Source: Gracilaria domingensis (taxonomy: Eukaryota; Rhodophyta; Florideophyceae; Gracilariales; Gracilariaceae). From it: a stretch of 64,000 bases of DNA. Positions within the stretch are counted from its first letter, which is position 1, and the number at the start of each line of letters is the position of its first letter. Position numbers and translations under genes: made by a program. Of the stretch, positions 10,777-20,704 are shown piece by piece. The stretch is from positions 1-64,000 of the forward strand of contig VCMS01000070.1 in NCBI GenBank assembly GCA_022539475.1, in the 5' to 3' direction. The notes under the pieces are model-generated. The model was not told where the DNA came from. It made no database searches and saw nothing but the letters and a program-made list of their open reading frames with translations.

Positions 10777-12630
10777 ATGAGCGGTACCAACTCCTCGGTT
10801 TCTATACCTCGCAAGCGCGATACACACTCAAGCGAACAGAGTATTCAAGTATCCGAACTCGATCACAGTACATCATCTGTCATTCCGATGAACCCGAATC
10901 AGTTTCCTCATCACCCGACGGGTCAGGCGAGCGCGTCGAGCTACCCTCAGCCGGGTTCTGCGACGGCTCCACTGCCTCAGTCTCAACCGATGGTCCCGGT
11001 GAACGTTCCGTTATGGAATTCAGCGCAAGCGATGCCGCTGATGGCGAACCAAGCTGGTTGGATATCGAAGGAATCTCTCGCAGTACGCGATCCACTCCGT
11101 GATGGGTTTGCGTTCAGCCGTGCACCGTGGTTTCATCCGGTAGCTGTTAACGATGACACTCTCCTGGAGTCGTATGCCGAAAACGGCTTCCTACCGGGCG
11201 GTCTGCCGTTAGCGGTAGTGCAATCCCCAGAATGGAAAGTTCGTATAGCGATCGACCCGATGCTCCTCCGGTACGATACCCGCGAGGGTGAGAATCTGAA
11301 CACCGCGCGCGCGGAACACGCGAAGTTGGCGTACAAGAGACTCAGTCGAGTGCACCTCGAGCACCTGGTTCCACCGTCATATGGGTTCGATACTCCGTTC
11401 TACCGTACTTTCGGTGAAGTCCGATATGGAGACAACTTGGCGACGTTCGACCATGCGCGGTACGCTGGCGATGGCCCGACCACATCGAGGTTGATGTTGT
11501 GCTGGAATCGGCCCATACTCCGAGCGGAGTTCCGTTATCTTCGCAAGAACGCTTCCCAGGGTGGGTTCGTCAACCGCATTCGGTTTGAGCGGAAAGCTCG
11601 TTCCCGTCATGGGTATCTGATTCCGTACCCGAATATCGAGACCGAGAGGTACAGACCGCAGGCCTTTGTTGGACGGTTCCCTCCTCTACCAGATTGGTGG
11701 CGTGATGTGGAGGTACCCAAAGGGTGTTTTGCAGAACTGCCTCCGTGCTTGAGTTACATCGGCTCCCGATTGATCAGCGATCCGCGTTCAGGATGGTGGG
11801 GTCTGGTAGCCGGCGAGTGGGCGGCACGCGTAGCAGCGTTTCTCCTCTGGGAGGCTTACGACAACTACCGTGTTTGGTATATTCCGCCAATGCTTCGCAG
11901 CATTATCCGCTCGCTGGATTTGCACACTCCCTTGGGGTCCGAAGAGAACGTGGATGAGATCCATTACATCTTGGATGTTATCGATGGAGTCGATTGGGAA
12001 ACGGTGCCCCGTTCGCAGCGTGGGAAAGGTCCTCGTCGTCACTACGACCGCTCACCCGGTAGGAGACATCCCACCGCAGGAGATTTCGTGTATTACGACC
12101 CATGGGAGGGTACGATGACAACTAGCGCATATGCCGAGTGGGCAGCGAACCAGCCACGGTCGATTCCAGACAGTCACCCCGTTGGGTTCATGTTCAGTGA
12201 CAACTGGGTCGCCCCAGTAGATCTGGATGATCCGAACATGGATACCGGTGGAGAGGCGGCGGGAGCACTCGTCGAGATGGACCAGGAGTTGGTGAACGAC
12301 CTACCGGCGGCGAATCAGGTGTTGCACGCCAGCGGCGGGGTACCCCAGGCTCCTGTGGGTTGGAATGTTCCGACTCAAGCGAGTGTTCCGGTGGTGGGTC
12401 CGGCCCCTGTAGCGGCTACCGTTCCTTCGGTCCTTCCGGCCCCGACAGCTCCGGTCGCTCCGGGAGATTCTCCGGCGAACATCGCGATGTTGCGCGCCAG
12501 TCTCCAGAACGCTGGAATTATCGTGCCCGATCATCTCACCACTATGGCAGGGATACTGGCTTACGCCGTTCCGCACCCTTCGCAGGGTCCCTCCGGTAGC
12601 GGCGGTGCCGGTCCCTCATCGGGGGTGTAA
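10777..12630 (+). CDS. Antisense ORF inside the gypsy element (617 aa, function unknown)
   Basis: A long open frame on the strand opposite gag-pol, between the 3' LTR and the chromodomain segment. I chose ATG 10777 (MSGTNSSVS). Residues 1-100 are Ser/Pro/Gln-rich and look disordered. About 110-460 is a folded-looking core rich in Trp, Tyr and Arg. The C-terminus from about 520 is a Pro/Ala/Val-rich tail ending in a Gly/Ser stretch. I recognise no domain. It is not an envelope type that I can identify: I see no signal peptide or membrane helix. Antisense ORFs in this position are known from some plant gypsy elements such as Grande and RIRE2. Clean codon use over 600 codons in a young element argues that it is real. 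Its promoter would have to lie in or near the 3' LTR. Confidence 0.8.
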   Translation: MSGTNSSVSIPRKRDTHSSEQSIQVSELDHSTSSVIPMNPNQFPHHPTGQASASSYPQPGSATAPLPQSQPMVPVNVPLWNSAQAMPLMANQAGWISKESLAVRDPLRDGFAFSRAPWFHPVAVNDDTLLESYAENGFLPGGLPLAVVQSPEWKVRIAIDPMLLRYDTREGENLNTARAEHAKLAYKRLSRVHLEHLVPPSYGFDTPFYRTFGEVRYGDNLATFDHARYAGDGPTTSRLMLCWNRPILRAEFRYLRKNASQGGFVNRIRFERKARSRHGYLIPYPNIETERYRPQAFVGRFPPLPDWWRDVEVPKGCFAELPPCLSYIGSRLISDPRSGWWGLVAGEWAARVAAFLLWEAYDNYRVWYIPPMLRSIIRSLDLHTPLGSEENVDEIHYILDVIDGVDWETVPRSQRGKGPRRHYDRSPGRRHPTAGDFVYYDPWEGTMTTSAYAEWAANQPRSIPDSHPVGFMFSDNWVAPVDLDDPNMDTGGEAAGALVEMDQELVNDLPAANQVLHASGGVPQAPVGWNVPTQASVPVVGPAPVAATVPSVLPAPTAPVAPGDSPANIAMLRASLQNAGIIVPDHLTTMAGILAYAVPHPSQGPSGSGGAGPSSGV

Positions 12631-13000
12631 GATGACCAGCAGGGCTGGAGGACTTGGTCCTTAGTATAAGATAGAAACAGTAAAACCATCTAGTGGTAAC
12701 TTTCGCTTCACCCCTTTTGCCTGTTCTCCACGAACTTGATCGATCTTCGATTACTTCTTCACTCACACTGTGTTCAAGTGTACTTCACTTCTTTGGTGCT
12801 TCTTCTACTCTAACCGTTTTAAATCGGTACAACCGGCATTTCGGTATGCTCTTCTTTCTTTCTTCTCACTTCCTCTAGTTAAGTCTTCACCGCTTCATTG
12901 GTCTTCTTCCTTCCTTCATCCCCACACAGAAGGGGTCAACTCTCCATTCTGAGTCTTCCGCATCGCGGTATAGTTGAAAGCTCCTCACCGGGAACGGTTC
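12631..13000. other. Non-coding stretch between two convergent frames in the gypsy element
   Basis: The antisense ORF and the chromodomain frame converge here. The sequence is T/C-rich on the plus strand and holds no domain. It may contain termination signals for both transcripts; I could not pinpoint them. Confidence 0.5.
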
Positions 13001-13354
13001 TTATCCCACCTGGGCTTGGTCCAGGTTGGACGGCAAGGCTGACCGAGTGCGACGGTGGTATGAAACGATCTTCGACCTAGGTAGGTGCTCGACCGGCTCC
13101 ATGGTGTCCTCCTCGGCGGAGTAGCCATACCATCGCACTTGGTACAGTACCGTCCCATCGGGGTCTACAACATGACGTACGATACGTTCGATCACGTATT
13201 CCTGCGGATACACCTCGGTGTTTGGCTGCTCTCCTTCACCCATTGTGGTTTCGTACCTTCGAGGGTGGCGAGGTGGTGGCCGGCTAACCTCTAGAGGGGT
13301 TCCTCTTGGACTTAACCAGTCACGACTCACTAGGAGTTCCTCGCTGCACGACAA
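13001..13354 (-). CDS. Chromodomain segment of the gypsy element
   Basis: The frame encodes a canonical chromodomain: EYVIERIVRH, then a Gly-containing turn, YQVRWYGYSAEEDTMEPVEH, and a short C-terminal helix. The first aromatic-cage Tyr and the WYGY core are present; the usual TWEP is TMEP. In chromoviruses this domain is normally the C-terminus of integrase and steers integration to marked chromatin. Here it sits about 0.6 kb beyond the main pol frame, in its own frame. I do not infer how it is expressed. Confidence 0.85.
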   Translation of the reverse strand: MSCSEELLVSRDWLSPRGTPLEVSRPPPRHPRRYETTMGEGEQPNTEVYPQEYVIERIVRHVVDPDGTVLYQVRWYGYSAEEDTMEPVEHLPRSKIVSYHRRTRSALPSNLDQAQVG

Positions 13355-13936
13355 CTACAACTTACGCCAGGAGCGTCCAATCTTCAACCTGAAAGGTTCT
13401 TCTTGGAATACTCTCCTTCTTGAGTCTGACGAGCTTCGGCTCGTTTTGGTTGAGCTTCCGACCGTCCAACGGTAGCTTCGGGATTCTGAGCTCCCTCTTG
13501 CTATCCAGAAGGATCGTCCGTGCGACGGAGAACGGGCAGGGTTTCGCTCGTGCGCCATGGAGGCGGATTGACCAATCACGGTGCATATCGCGGCCTTCTG
13601 GTTGGCCAGGCGGTGGCACGTGTGAGCCACGCGTTACCCTAACAGGTGTCCGTTCGCCTACGGTTGGCGACCGTACATCGCGCACCGTGCACGTGTGGTA
13701 CTCGCGCACGCGACTTACTGCCAGCAGTTCCCCGCGTCGGCGGTGCTCTCCGTACGTCACCACGTCACACAACGTGTTACTCTCCACTTGGGTGTGTCAT
13801 GAGTCTTCTGCCACGCGGCGTGGGTGCACCATCGACGGTTTCCAAACTCGTACTTCGTACTTCACCTTTCCAAGGTTGTTTTCCCAAATAATACGCGGGT
13901 AAGTACGACTTCTCGTTTCCTCAAACCACGGCGTGG

Positions 13937-16900
13937 TTAACACCGGTCGGTAACATTGAGCTGATCTACCGCTTGCGGCTCTGCGTTCTCCGGGAAGCCC
14001 GGGTCTACAGATACTGTCTTCTCCGCTCTGCGGGTGGTGACCTCACTCAGTTGTGGTGTTCCCGACGGGGTTACGTTATCCACAGCGGTGTGTACCCCCT
14101 GGGTGGGTCGTGTCGTTTCCAGCGCATTGCTCAACGAACTCGACGGAGTATCACCACGAGGTACAGCGCCTCGGCGCACCACAACGCTATCGGTAGAGAC
14201 CGCGAGATTGGTGGCGGTACCTTGCGACACAGTGTGACCGTGCGACGCCGGTGTAACGGGTTCCGTACTTTCCTCCCCCTCCTTAGGCGGTGGCACGGGA
14301 GCCACGACGTTCGGTGGGGGGTCAACTCTAGTTGAGTTTTCCTCTTCGTCTCCCGCAACGGGTTGTGCTACCCGCGTGGGTGATTCTGACTTCGGTAGAT
14401 CCGATAAGCCGCGATCAGGGCGGAGAGTCGCAGGGCGCGAAGAGACGACCTGTTCGTCCCCTGTAGCTTCACCCAGTTGGGTGTTAACGTGAACGTAGGG
14501 TGGTGGTGCCAGCGCGACACGGTCTAACGATATCCGTTCGTGGAGATTATTGATATCCAATACTACGGTATCGTCCGTGACGGAAATAACCTTGTAGGGT
14601 CCTTCCGCGATAGGCGAGAGCTTGTGGCGGCGTTCCTTCTCCGGATTATAGTATTCTTTGCGGAGAAATACCATATCGTCTGGTTTGACCTTTGGTAATG
14701 GGGTCTTAACCTTCGCGTCGAAGTTGCGCTTATAAGCGGCCTGCGCCTTATCCATCGCTGTGCGAGCGACCGGTACCATTTTGGTTAACCAATCCTTCCA
14801 AGCGTTCCTGTATAACCCAACAGACGGGTACGTAGAAAGCGTTTCTTGAGCCTCGATTGCAACCGGTGGCGGTACTCTTGACAATACCAACTCAAAAGGT
14901 GCTAGCTTCGTTACCCGGTGGACTTGGGTGTTGTACGCATACGTAATAGCGTCCGTATACAAATCCCAATCCTTAGGATGATCTGCCACATAAGATCTTA
15001 ATGCATTCAGCATGGTACGGTTAAATCGTTCTACCTGACCATTTGTTTGGGGGTGGTAGGTGGTCGTAAATAGATTCTTGACACTCAAGATCCGACAGAC
15101 GTCCTGGAAAAACTTCGACGTGAACTGTGAACCGTTATCTGATAATAGATGAACCGGTGGACCGTACACAAAGACCCAGTGGGTGACAAAAGCTTGTGCA
15201 ACCACGGTGGCCGTAATCCGTTTCAGCGGGACTGTCCGTACCAACTTAGAGAACCGATCGGTGATAACCAGAAGGTATCGATTACCTCTTGCGGTTCTGA
15301 TCAATTCACCTAAGATATCGATAGCGATAAACTCCAAAGGAGACCGTGCTGGGAACAGCGTTAACTTCTTCGAGTACTTACGAAGTTTCACGTTATTCTT
15401 AGCGCACTCGGTGCAAGAGCGCCGTACTGCGTAGCAGTCCAATGCCATTGACGGCCAGTAAAAATCCCTACGCAGGGTCAAGTATAGTTTTTGACCTCCT
15501 GGGTGGGCTCCTACCTTCACATAGTGTGTCATTACCAACACACGGTTTTGCAGCGAGTATGGGACCACAATTTGGGTATACGCTTCGACCAACCTAACCA
15601 GGTACCCCTGATCGTCAACCTGAAAAGGTATACGATCTCCTCCATTGAGACGAGCGCGAATTCGCGTACAAAACTCATCCGTTTGCTGTTCTCGGATCAT
15701 CTCCTCGGGAGTGATGGGTACAAAAGATCCGGTCAAGGGATCCAACTTCTCAGAAGTGAGCAGGATGTCGTCACAGATGTCATCCGACAAAGATTCGACC
15801 CAACCTGCTTGTTCTTCCACCATAAAGCATGGTATGTCCAGATCGTCAACTGGTGCCGCTTCTGCATCTGTCCCCAAGCGGGAGAGTGCATCTGCCTGCA
15901 GATTCAACGTTCCTTTTTTGTACGTAACTGTGAAATCGAACTCCGATAACCTCAAGCGCCAACGCATCAAGCGTCCTGATGGTTCCGAGATTTCCATGAG
16001 CCATCGGAGAGATGAGTGGTCCGTATGTACCGTAAAATGGTTGCCCATAAGATATGGTCTCAGTGTAGTTAGAGCCCATACAACGGCTAAGCACTCTTTC
16101 TCCGAAACTGAGTAGTTACGTTCGTGTACGTTCAAGGATCGCGACCAGTATCCAATTGGATGTCTCACGCCGTCTTCCGTGACCTGAAACAGGGCGCAAC
16201 CAACCTGGTGTGCACTGGCGTCAGTGTCTACTTCGAATGGAAGTCCTAGCTTAGGCAAAGCCAAGATTGGCGGTGACGTTACTGCGTCAATTAATGCCGA
16301 AAAAGCAGACGCTTCCGCGTCGCCTAGGGGTTCCAGTTGAACTGGTTGACCTTTTCTCAAAAGGTGGTTAAGGGGGGTCGCAATATCTGCGAAGTTCGGG
16401 ACAAAACGCCGATATACATTACAAAGACCCAGAAAACTGCGGAGTTCCGTTTGTGTCGTAGGGTGTTTCGCTTCCTTCAGCGACTTCACGCGAACTGCGT
16501 CAACTGAGAGCTGTCCAGGTCGAATGATATGCCCTAGGTATTTGACAGAATCTGTGAAGAACTCGCACTTCTTGAGTTTCAGCGTAATGCCCGCGTCCCT
16601 GAGGACTCTCATGACGTCCCGGACGTGTGTTAAGTGGTCATCAAGGTTATCGGAGAACACGATGATATCGTCAAGATACACCAAGCAGGTCTTCCACTTG
16701 AATCGAGCCAAGAGGATATCGATAGCACGTTGAAACGTAGCCGGCGCGTTGGTTAATCCGAACGGCATTCGTTTAAACCGGTACAAACCTTGGTGGCACA
16801 CAAAAGCAGTTTTGTCCTTATCCTTTTCACGGATCGGAACTTGCCAGTATCCCCAATTGGCATCCAAGGCGGTGAACACTGTAGCACTCCCAAGCGAGTC

Positions 16901-18271
16901 AATGTATTCGTCCATCCTGGGTATGGGATAAACGTCTTTGACGGTGACCGAATTTAGACGACGGTAATCAATACAGAATCGCCACGATCCGTCCGCTTTT
17001 GGAACTAGCACCACGGGTGAGGCCCAAGCGGATTGAGCCGCCTCTATGACGCCAGCGCGTAACATCTTCTCAACCTGAGATTGCTCTTCTTCCCTAGCTT
17101 TGGGACCAGCCCGGTATGGGTGTTGGGAAATGGGGCTAGTACCTGGAAGTAGGTCAATACGGTGTTCCGTGATTCCAATTGTCCCGAGGGATCCATCCCA
17201 CATGGGTGTGAACTCCCTCAACATTTCTCTTAGCTTACCTCTATGAGATTCAGGTACATGATTAAAATTCAACTGTTCCAGTTCCTTGACAGGGTCTGTA
17301 TCTTCCGTTCCTGGTGGCAACGCTTTACCCTCGGTGGGTGCCAGCGATTCGGTAACTTCGCTCGCCGGGGTAACCGATGCGGTAAACGCGGTTTCCGCTG
17401 ATCCCTCCCCCTCCTTAGCATCGGTTATACCGAGAACATCCGCAACGGGTATCTTCGTCGGTACGATAGCAGCAGGGTGTGGGAGAGTGGTACCAAGGAT
17501 TTGGTTTTTAGCTAACCACTGTCGGGTTGTGCCAAAGTTGGCGACCAAAACTCTGAATGGTTTGTCGGGTTCCACCGAGATTACTCCGTTCGCCAAAGCG
17601 AGTTGCTTCTGATCATACAATGATGGCAATGGTTGTACCACACGTAGGCCAGACTGCTTAGTAGTTATGGTGACCCAAACTTGGGATTGCGCAGGGATTG
17701 CGATGGCATGAGCCACATGGAGCTTAGATGATACCGGGTCGACGGTTGGAACTTCCTGTGCAGCAGGGAGCGGGACGCGCTTGCGTGTAGCTCTCTTTAG
17801 CGGTTTCCTTACAATCGGTATTTCGGAACCATCATCCATGGTAACAACTCGAGCTCGAGGTCGAATCGCTTCAACAAAACGATCACAAAAGTCACAACCG
17901 AGTATCACCGGTGCGGCAATGCTTTTGCAAACCATGAAATCCACTTTAACCATACAGGTTCCTAATCGTACCATGAGAGGTATGTACCCAAGAGTACGCA
18001 ACGGGTTATTGTTGGCATCCGCGATATCCAAACCTGGACCATGACGAATTTCATCCCGTAGCGCGGGTGGCACCAACTCAAGGTGAATCAGGTTCGGTGC
18101 AGCTCCTGTATCCAACACAGACAACTGTCGAACCATGAACTGGTTAGACAAGCCAAGATCGGCATAAACTTTGTAGTTTCTCTTGGCCATCACAAGAACT
18201 CTTTCCGGAATACGGAGATTACGGGACCGTATCCACGGACGACGTAGAACCGAAAGGTGTTCTGAGCTCAC
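13937..18271 (-). CDS. Pol polyprotein of the gypsy element (protease–RT–RNase H–integrase)
   Basis: An open frame of about 1440 codons. In order: an aspartic protease with DTGA near residue 54; reverse transcriptase with YLDD; RNase H with TDAS and the HTDHSSLRWL segment; integrase with a His-His-Cys-Cys zinc module ending CTEC; a DDE core including IAIDIL, LLSDNGSQFTS and the Glu of NGQVERFNR; and a GPY/F-type module (EGPYKVISV). Domain order RT–RNase H–integrase defines Ty3/gypsy. An acidic and Ser/Thr/Pro-rich tail of about 190 residues follows. Gag and pol lie in different frames separated by a short interval, as is common where frameshifting or reinitiation is used. Confidence 0.95.
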   Translation of the reverse strand: MSSEHLSVLRRPWIRSRNLRIPERVLVMAKRNYKVYADLGLSNQFMVRQLSVLDTGAAPNLIHLELVPPALRDEIRHGPGLDIADANNNPLRTLGYIPLMVRLGTCMVKVDFMVCKSIAAPVILGCDFCDRFVEAIRPRARVVTMDDGSEIPIVRKPLKRATRKRVPLPAAQEVPTVDPVSSKLHVAHAIAIPAQSQVWVTITTKQSGLRVVQPLPSLYDQKQLALANGVISVEPDKPFRVLVANFGTTRQWLAKNQILGTTLPHPAAIVPTKIPVADVLGITDAKEGEGSAETAFTASVTPASEVTESLAPTEGKALPPGTEDTDPVKELEQLNFNHVPESHRGKLREMLREFTPMWDGSLGTIGITEHRIDLLPGTSPISQHPYRAGPKAREEEQSQVEKMLRAGVIEAAQSAWASPVVLVPKADGSWRFCIDYRRLNSVTVKDVYPIPRMDEYIDSLGSATVFTALDANWGYWQVPIREKDKDKTAFVCHQGLYRFKRMPFGLTNAPATFQRAIDILLARFKWKTCLVYLDDIIVFSDNLDDHLTHVRDVMRVLRDAGITLKLKKCEFFTDSVKYLGHIIRPGQLSVDAVRVKSLKEAKHPTTQTELRSFLGLCNVYRRFVPNFADIATPLNHLLRKGQPVQLEPLGDAEASAFSALIDAVTSPPILALPKLGLPFEVDTDASAHQVGCALFQVTEDGVRHPIGYWSRSLNVHERNYSVSEKECLAVVWALTTLRPYLMGNHFTVHTDHSSLRWLMEISEPSGRLMRWRLRLSEFDFTVTYKKGTLNLQADALSRLGTDAEAAPVDDLDIPCFMVEEQAGWVESLSDDICDDILLTSEKLDPLTGSFVPITPEEMIREQQTDEFCTRIRARLNGGDRIPFQVDDQGYLVRLVEAYTQIVVPYSLQNRVLVMTHYVKVGAHPGGQKLYLTLRRDFYWPSMALDCYAVRRSCTECAKNNVKLRKYSKKLTLFPARSPLEFIAIDILGELIRTARGNRYLLVITDRFSKLVRTVPLKRITATVVAQAFVTHWVFVYGPPVHLLSDNGSQFTSKFFQDVCRILSVKNLFTTTYHPQTNGQVERFNRTMLNALRSYVADHPKDWDLYTDAITYAYNTQVHRVTKLAPFELVLSRVPPPVAIEAQETLSTYPSVGLYRNAWKDWLTKMVPVARTAMDKAQAAYKRNFDAKVKTPLPKVKPDDMVFLRKEYYNPEKERRHKLSPIAEGPYKVISVTDDTVVLDINNLHERISLDRVALAPPPYVHVNTQLGEATGDEQVVSSRPATLRPDRGLSDLPKSESPTRVAQPVAGDEEENSTRVDPPPNVVAPVPPPKEGEESTEPVTPASHGHTVSQGTATNLAVSTDSVVVRRGAVPRGDTPSSSLSNALETTRPTQGVHTAVDNVTPSGTPQLSEVTTRRAEKTVSVDPGFPENAEPQAVDQLNVTDRC

Positions 18272-18390
18272 GTCAGTTTTAGCCGCTATCCTTGAAAGGA
18301 TTCTAACAGCTGGGGAGCGAAGCTGTGACGCCTCGGGCGCCTTTAACTTCGGCTCGGAAGGCGCCCCTCCCGTAGGGGAAACTCCCGAAG

Positions 18391-20460
18391 TCAGTTTTTC
18401 TGAACGGGGCTCACCGAATTCGGTGCGTGAACTCCGTTCGGGGGGCCTAACTGAACCCCATGCGTGGGTACTTCGCCTTGAACCTGGTTCGAAGGTGCCT
18501 GTGCCGGAACGGAGGGCTGAGCATAGACCGGAACCGGTAATCCAAGTTCAGCTCTGGCCTTATCATATTCCTTTCGTGGAACAGATTCCTTTTCCTCGGG
18601 CGTGAGGGCGTCGTAATACGCAATAATTTTCGGCCTGTGCGACGGCGGAAATACGCACTGCGTCGATACGTGACCTGGAAGGTAGCACTGGTAACATATG
18701 ACCGAGGCCGGTTTGTCGCGAGGGCGATTGTCCCCTCGACGTTGTGGTGCTGTGTCCTTCCACCCTGGACGGTTCAGACGCGACGAATTGTTAGCGTAAG
18801 GCAGCGGGGCTGCAGGCACCCGGACACCTTGGGCATACAATGCGGGGTCTTCTTCCGTGCTCGGAATCGAGGTTGACGGCAGGTCCGTAGATCCGTAAGA
18901 ATCGGGGTTACTTCCGATGAAGTGGACGTTATCAGCATCACCGACAGCGGTTTCACGTCGCAAAACCGACATCGATGGTGACGAACTCTCCGCGAGTAGC
19001 GCTTTCGAGCGGCGCTGCCCCGGGTTGCGGGCTCGATACGTCTCTCCTTCCGCCTGGGCGTAATTAACCAACTCTAGGTACGTCATTCGGCGTTTTTCCT
19101 CGCGTCGGCGAGCGACCAACGACCGAATGGTGGGGTCCAAACCATCAACAAACATGGTACACCGCTCCTGTGCGGAATACACATTACCACATCGGTGAAA
19201 CGCTTTGTTCAACCGCGTTGAATAAACCGTTTCAGATTCTCCACTCTTCTGTCTAGTGTCGCGAACAGCAAGAGTAGCGCTGTAAATCGCGTTGGAAGTC
19301 GCGTACGACCTGAGAAGGTAGTTCACGGCTTCCGGCCAACACGTGACTCCTCCTTCCGAGGCTCTCGAGGTTCCTCGAACTGAGTTGTACTGATCTTCCG
19401 CAGTCCCTGTTAGGAAGTACGGCAGTGCCACATATGCCTGTGCTTCACTCATACCGAGTATATCGGCCTCCTGGACGAACCTGGCAAGGAAATCCAAGAC
19501 AAGGATAGGATCTGTCCCCGAGAACTTCCTTGTTTCAAGGGTAACATTCAACCTTCGAATGTAGTCCTTCACCTTACCGGTTCCTCGCGAGGAGCGATTC
19601 GAAGTAACATCCTCCAACCGATAATAGCGGTACGACAACAGCTTTGTGTAGAGCGGGTCCGTCGGCTTTAACTCTTTGAGTCCCAAGTGGCGCCGTCCTT
19701 TCACGCGTGATCTCATCACTGCCTGAGTAGACTGCGTCGCTTTCGACCGTGTCGAACGTGACCTATGACGGTTGTCATCACTATCAGATGAATCTGACGA
19801 ACTGTCTTCAGTCATGCCGCTCGAGTCAGAGCGCGATGAATCCGAATCATAGTGAACTCGTTTTGGGTGTCGACGTTTCTGCTTCACCGAACGATGGTCT
19901 TCATCCGCAGATGGATTTCCTTGAGGAACCTGTGCGTCCACAGCTTCATCCATACGGATTGTATCCTCCAGCGTTTCCAAGCGCGAACGAATTCGACTGA
20001 TATCGGTGCGCATTTCCTCGACAAATGCCCGGTACTCCGTGACGAAGACGTCTGGGGTACCCAGATTTTCCATAATGGAATTCACGTCCCTTCTCAAAAG
20101 ACGTAAGTCTCCTGAGACATCCCTCACCTGGGCATTATCAACCTGCGTCCTCAACGAGGTAACATCCTGTAGGAGTTCCACGTGAGCAGCGTGATTAATA
20201 TCCAAGCGGGATTCCAACCTAGCCAACTCGGCTACGGTAGCAGCGTTAGGGTTAACCATGGATGGTGTCTCAACGACGGGTTGAGCAGAACCCACGTTTT
20301 CCTTAGGTGCTTCCGTAACTGAGCGCGTTCTCCGGGGGCGGGGTACGACCTCAAGAGGTTGCGCCTCATCTGGGATAGACCGGGACGTCGGTGCAACGGG
20401 TGGAACCGCAGCTGACGACCGCGCTGAACCAGCTCGAGAACCTCGAGGCGGTTGCGGCAT
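18391..20460 (-). CDS. Gag of the gypsy element
   Basis: About 689 codons from ATG 20460 (MPQPPRGS). A Pro/Ser-rich leader is followed by a helical region, a Ser/Asp/Arg-rich stretch, a retrotransposon-gag-like capsid segment (DPILVLDFLARFVQEA, and later YLELVNYAQAEGE) and one zinc knuckle CYQCYLPGHVSTQC that fits CX2CX4HX4C. It forms the particle that packages element RNA. Confidence 0.9.
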   Translation of the reverse strand: MPQPPRGSRAGSARSSAAVPPVAPTSRSIPDEAQPLEVVPRPRRTRSVTEAPKENVGSAQPVVETPSMVNPNAATVAELARLESRLDINHAAHVELLQDVTSLRTQVDNAQVRDVSGDLRLLRRDVNSIMENLGTPDVFVTEYRAFVEEMRTDISRIRSRLETLEDTIRMDEAVDAQVPQGNPSADEDHRSVKQKRRHPKRVHYDSDSSRSDSSGMTEDSSSDSSDSDDNRHRSRSTRSKATQSTQAVMRSRVKGRRHLGLKELKPTDPLYTKLLSYRYYRLEDVTSNRSSRGTGKVKDYIRRLNVTLETRKFSGTDPILVLDFLARFVQEADILGMSEAQAYVALPYFLTGTAEDQYNSVRGTSRASEGGVTCWPEAVNYLLRSYATSNAIYSATLAVRDTRQKSGESETVYSTRLNKAFHRCGNVYSAQERCTMFVDGLDPTIRSLVARRREEKRRMTYLELVNYAQAEGETYRARNPGQRRSKALLAESSSPSMSVLRRETAVGDADNVHFIGSNPDSYGSTDLPSTSIPSTEEDPALYAQGVRVPAAPLPYANNSSRLNRPGWKDTAPQRRGDNRPRDKPASVICYQCYLPGHVSTQCVFPPSHRPKIIAYYDALTPEEKESVPRKEYDKARAELGLPVPVYAQPSVPAQAPSNQVQGEVPTHGVQLGPPNGVHAPNSVSPVQKN

Positions 20461-20681
20461 ACTGGAAACCAGTAGGCAATCTGATCCAGATGATCCAGTT
20501 AAACTCGTACACGAGTCCCCAAAGAACAAGAAAACTCAATAAACCTTCTCGGTAAACCACCACGTCAGCGGTTCACGTTCAAAAGTTGTCAACCTCCAAA
20601 ACTCTAAAGAGTCCCCTGATCGTTGTCAGAAAACGGTGATCCGTCAACAATCAAGTCAATTCCACGACAGTGACCTAAAAC

Positions 20682-20702
20682 GGTTCTAGGTCGGGAGACC
20701 AC
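20682..20702 (-). other. Primer-binding site of the gypsy element
   Basis: Two bases inside the 5' LTR the minus strand reads tggtctcccgacctagaacc. It begins with TGG as expected for pairing with a tRNA CCA end, and its complement contains a T-loop-like GGTTCTA. I could not assign the tRNA. Confidence 0.7.
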
Positions 20703-20704
20703 TT

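Noticed and set aside
10777-12630. Envelope protein of an errantivirus-like element
   Set aside because: The frame is antisense to gag-pol and shows neither a signal peptide nor a membrane anchor.
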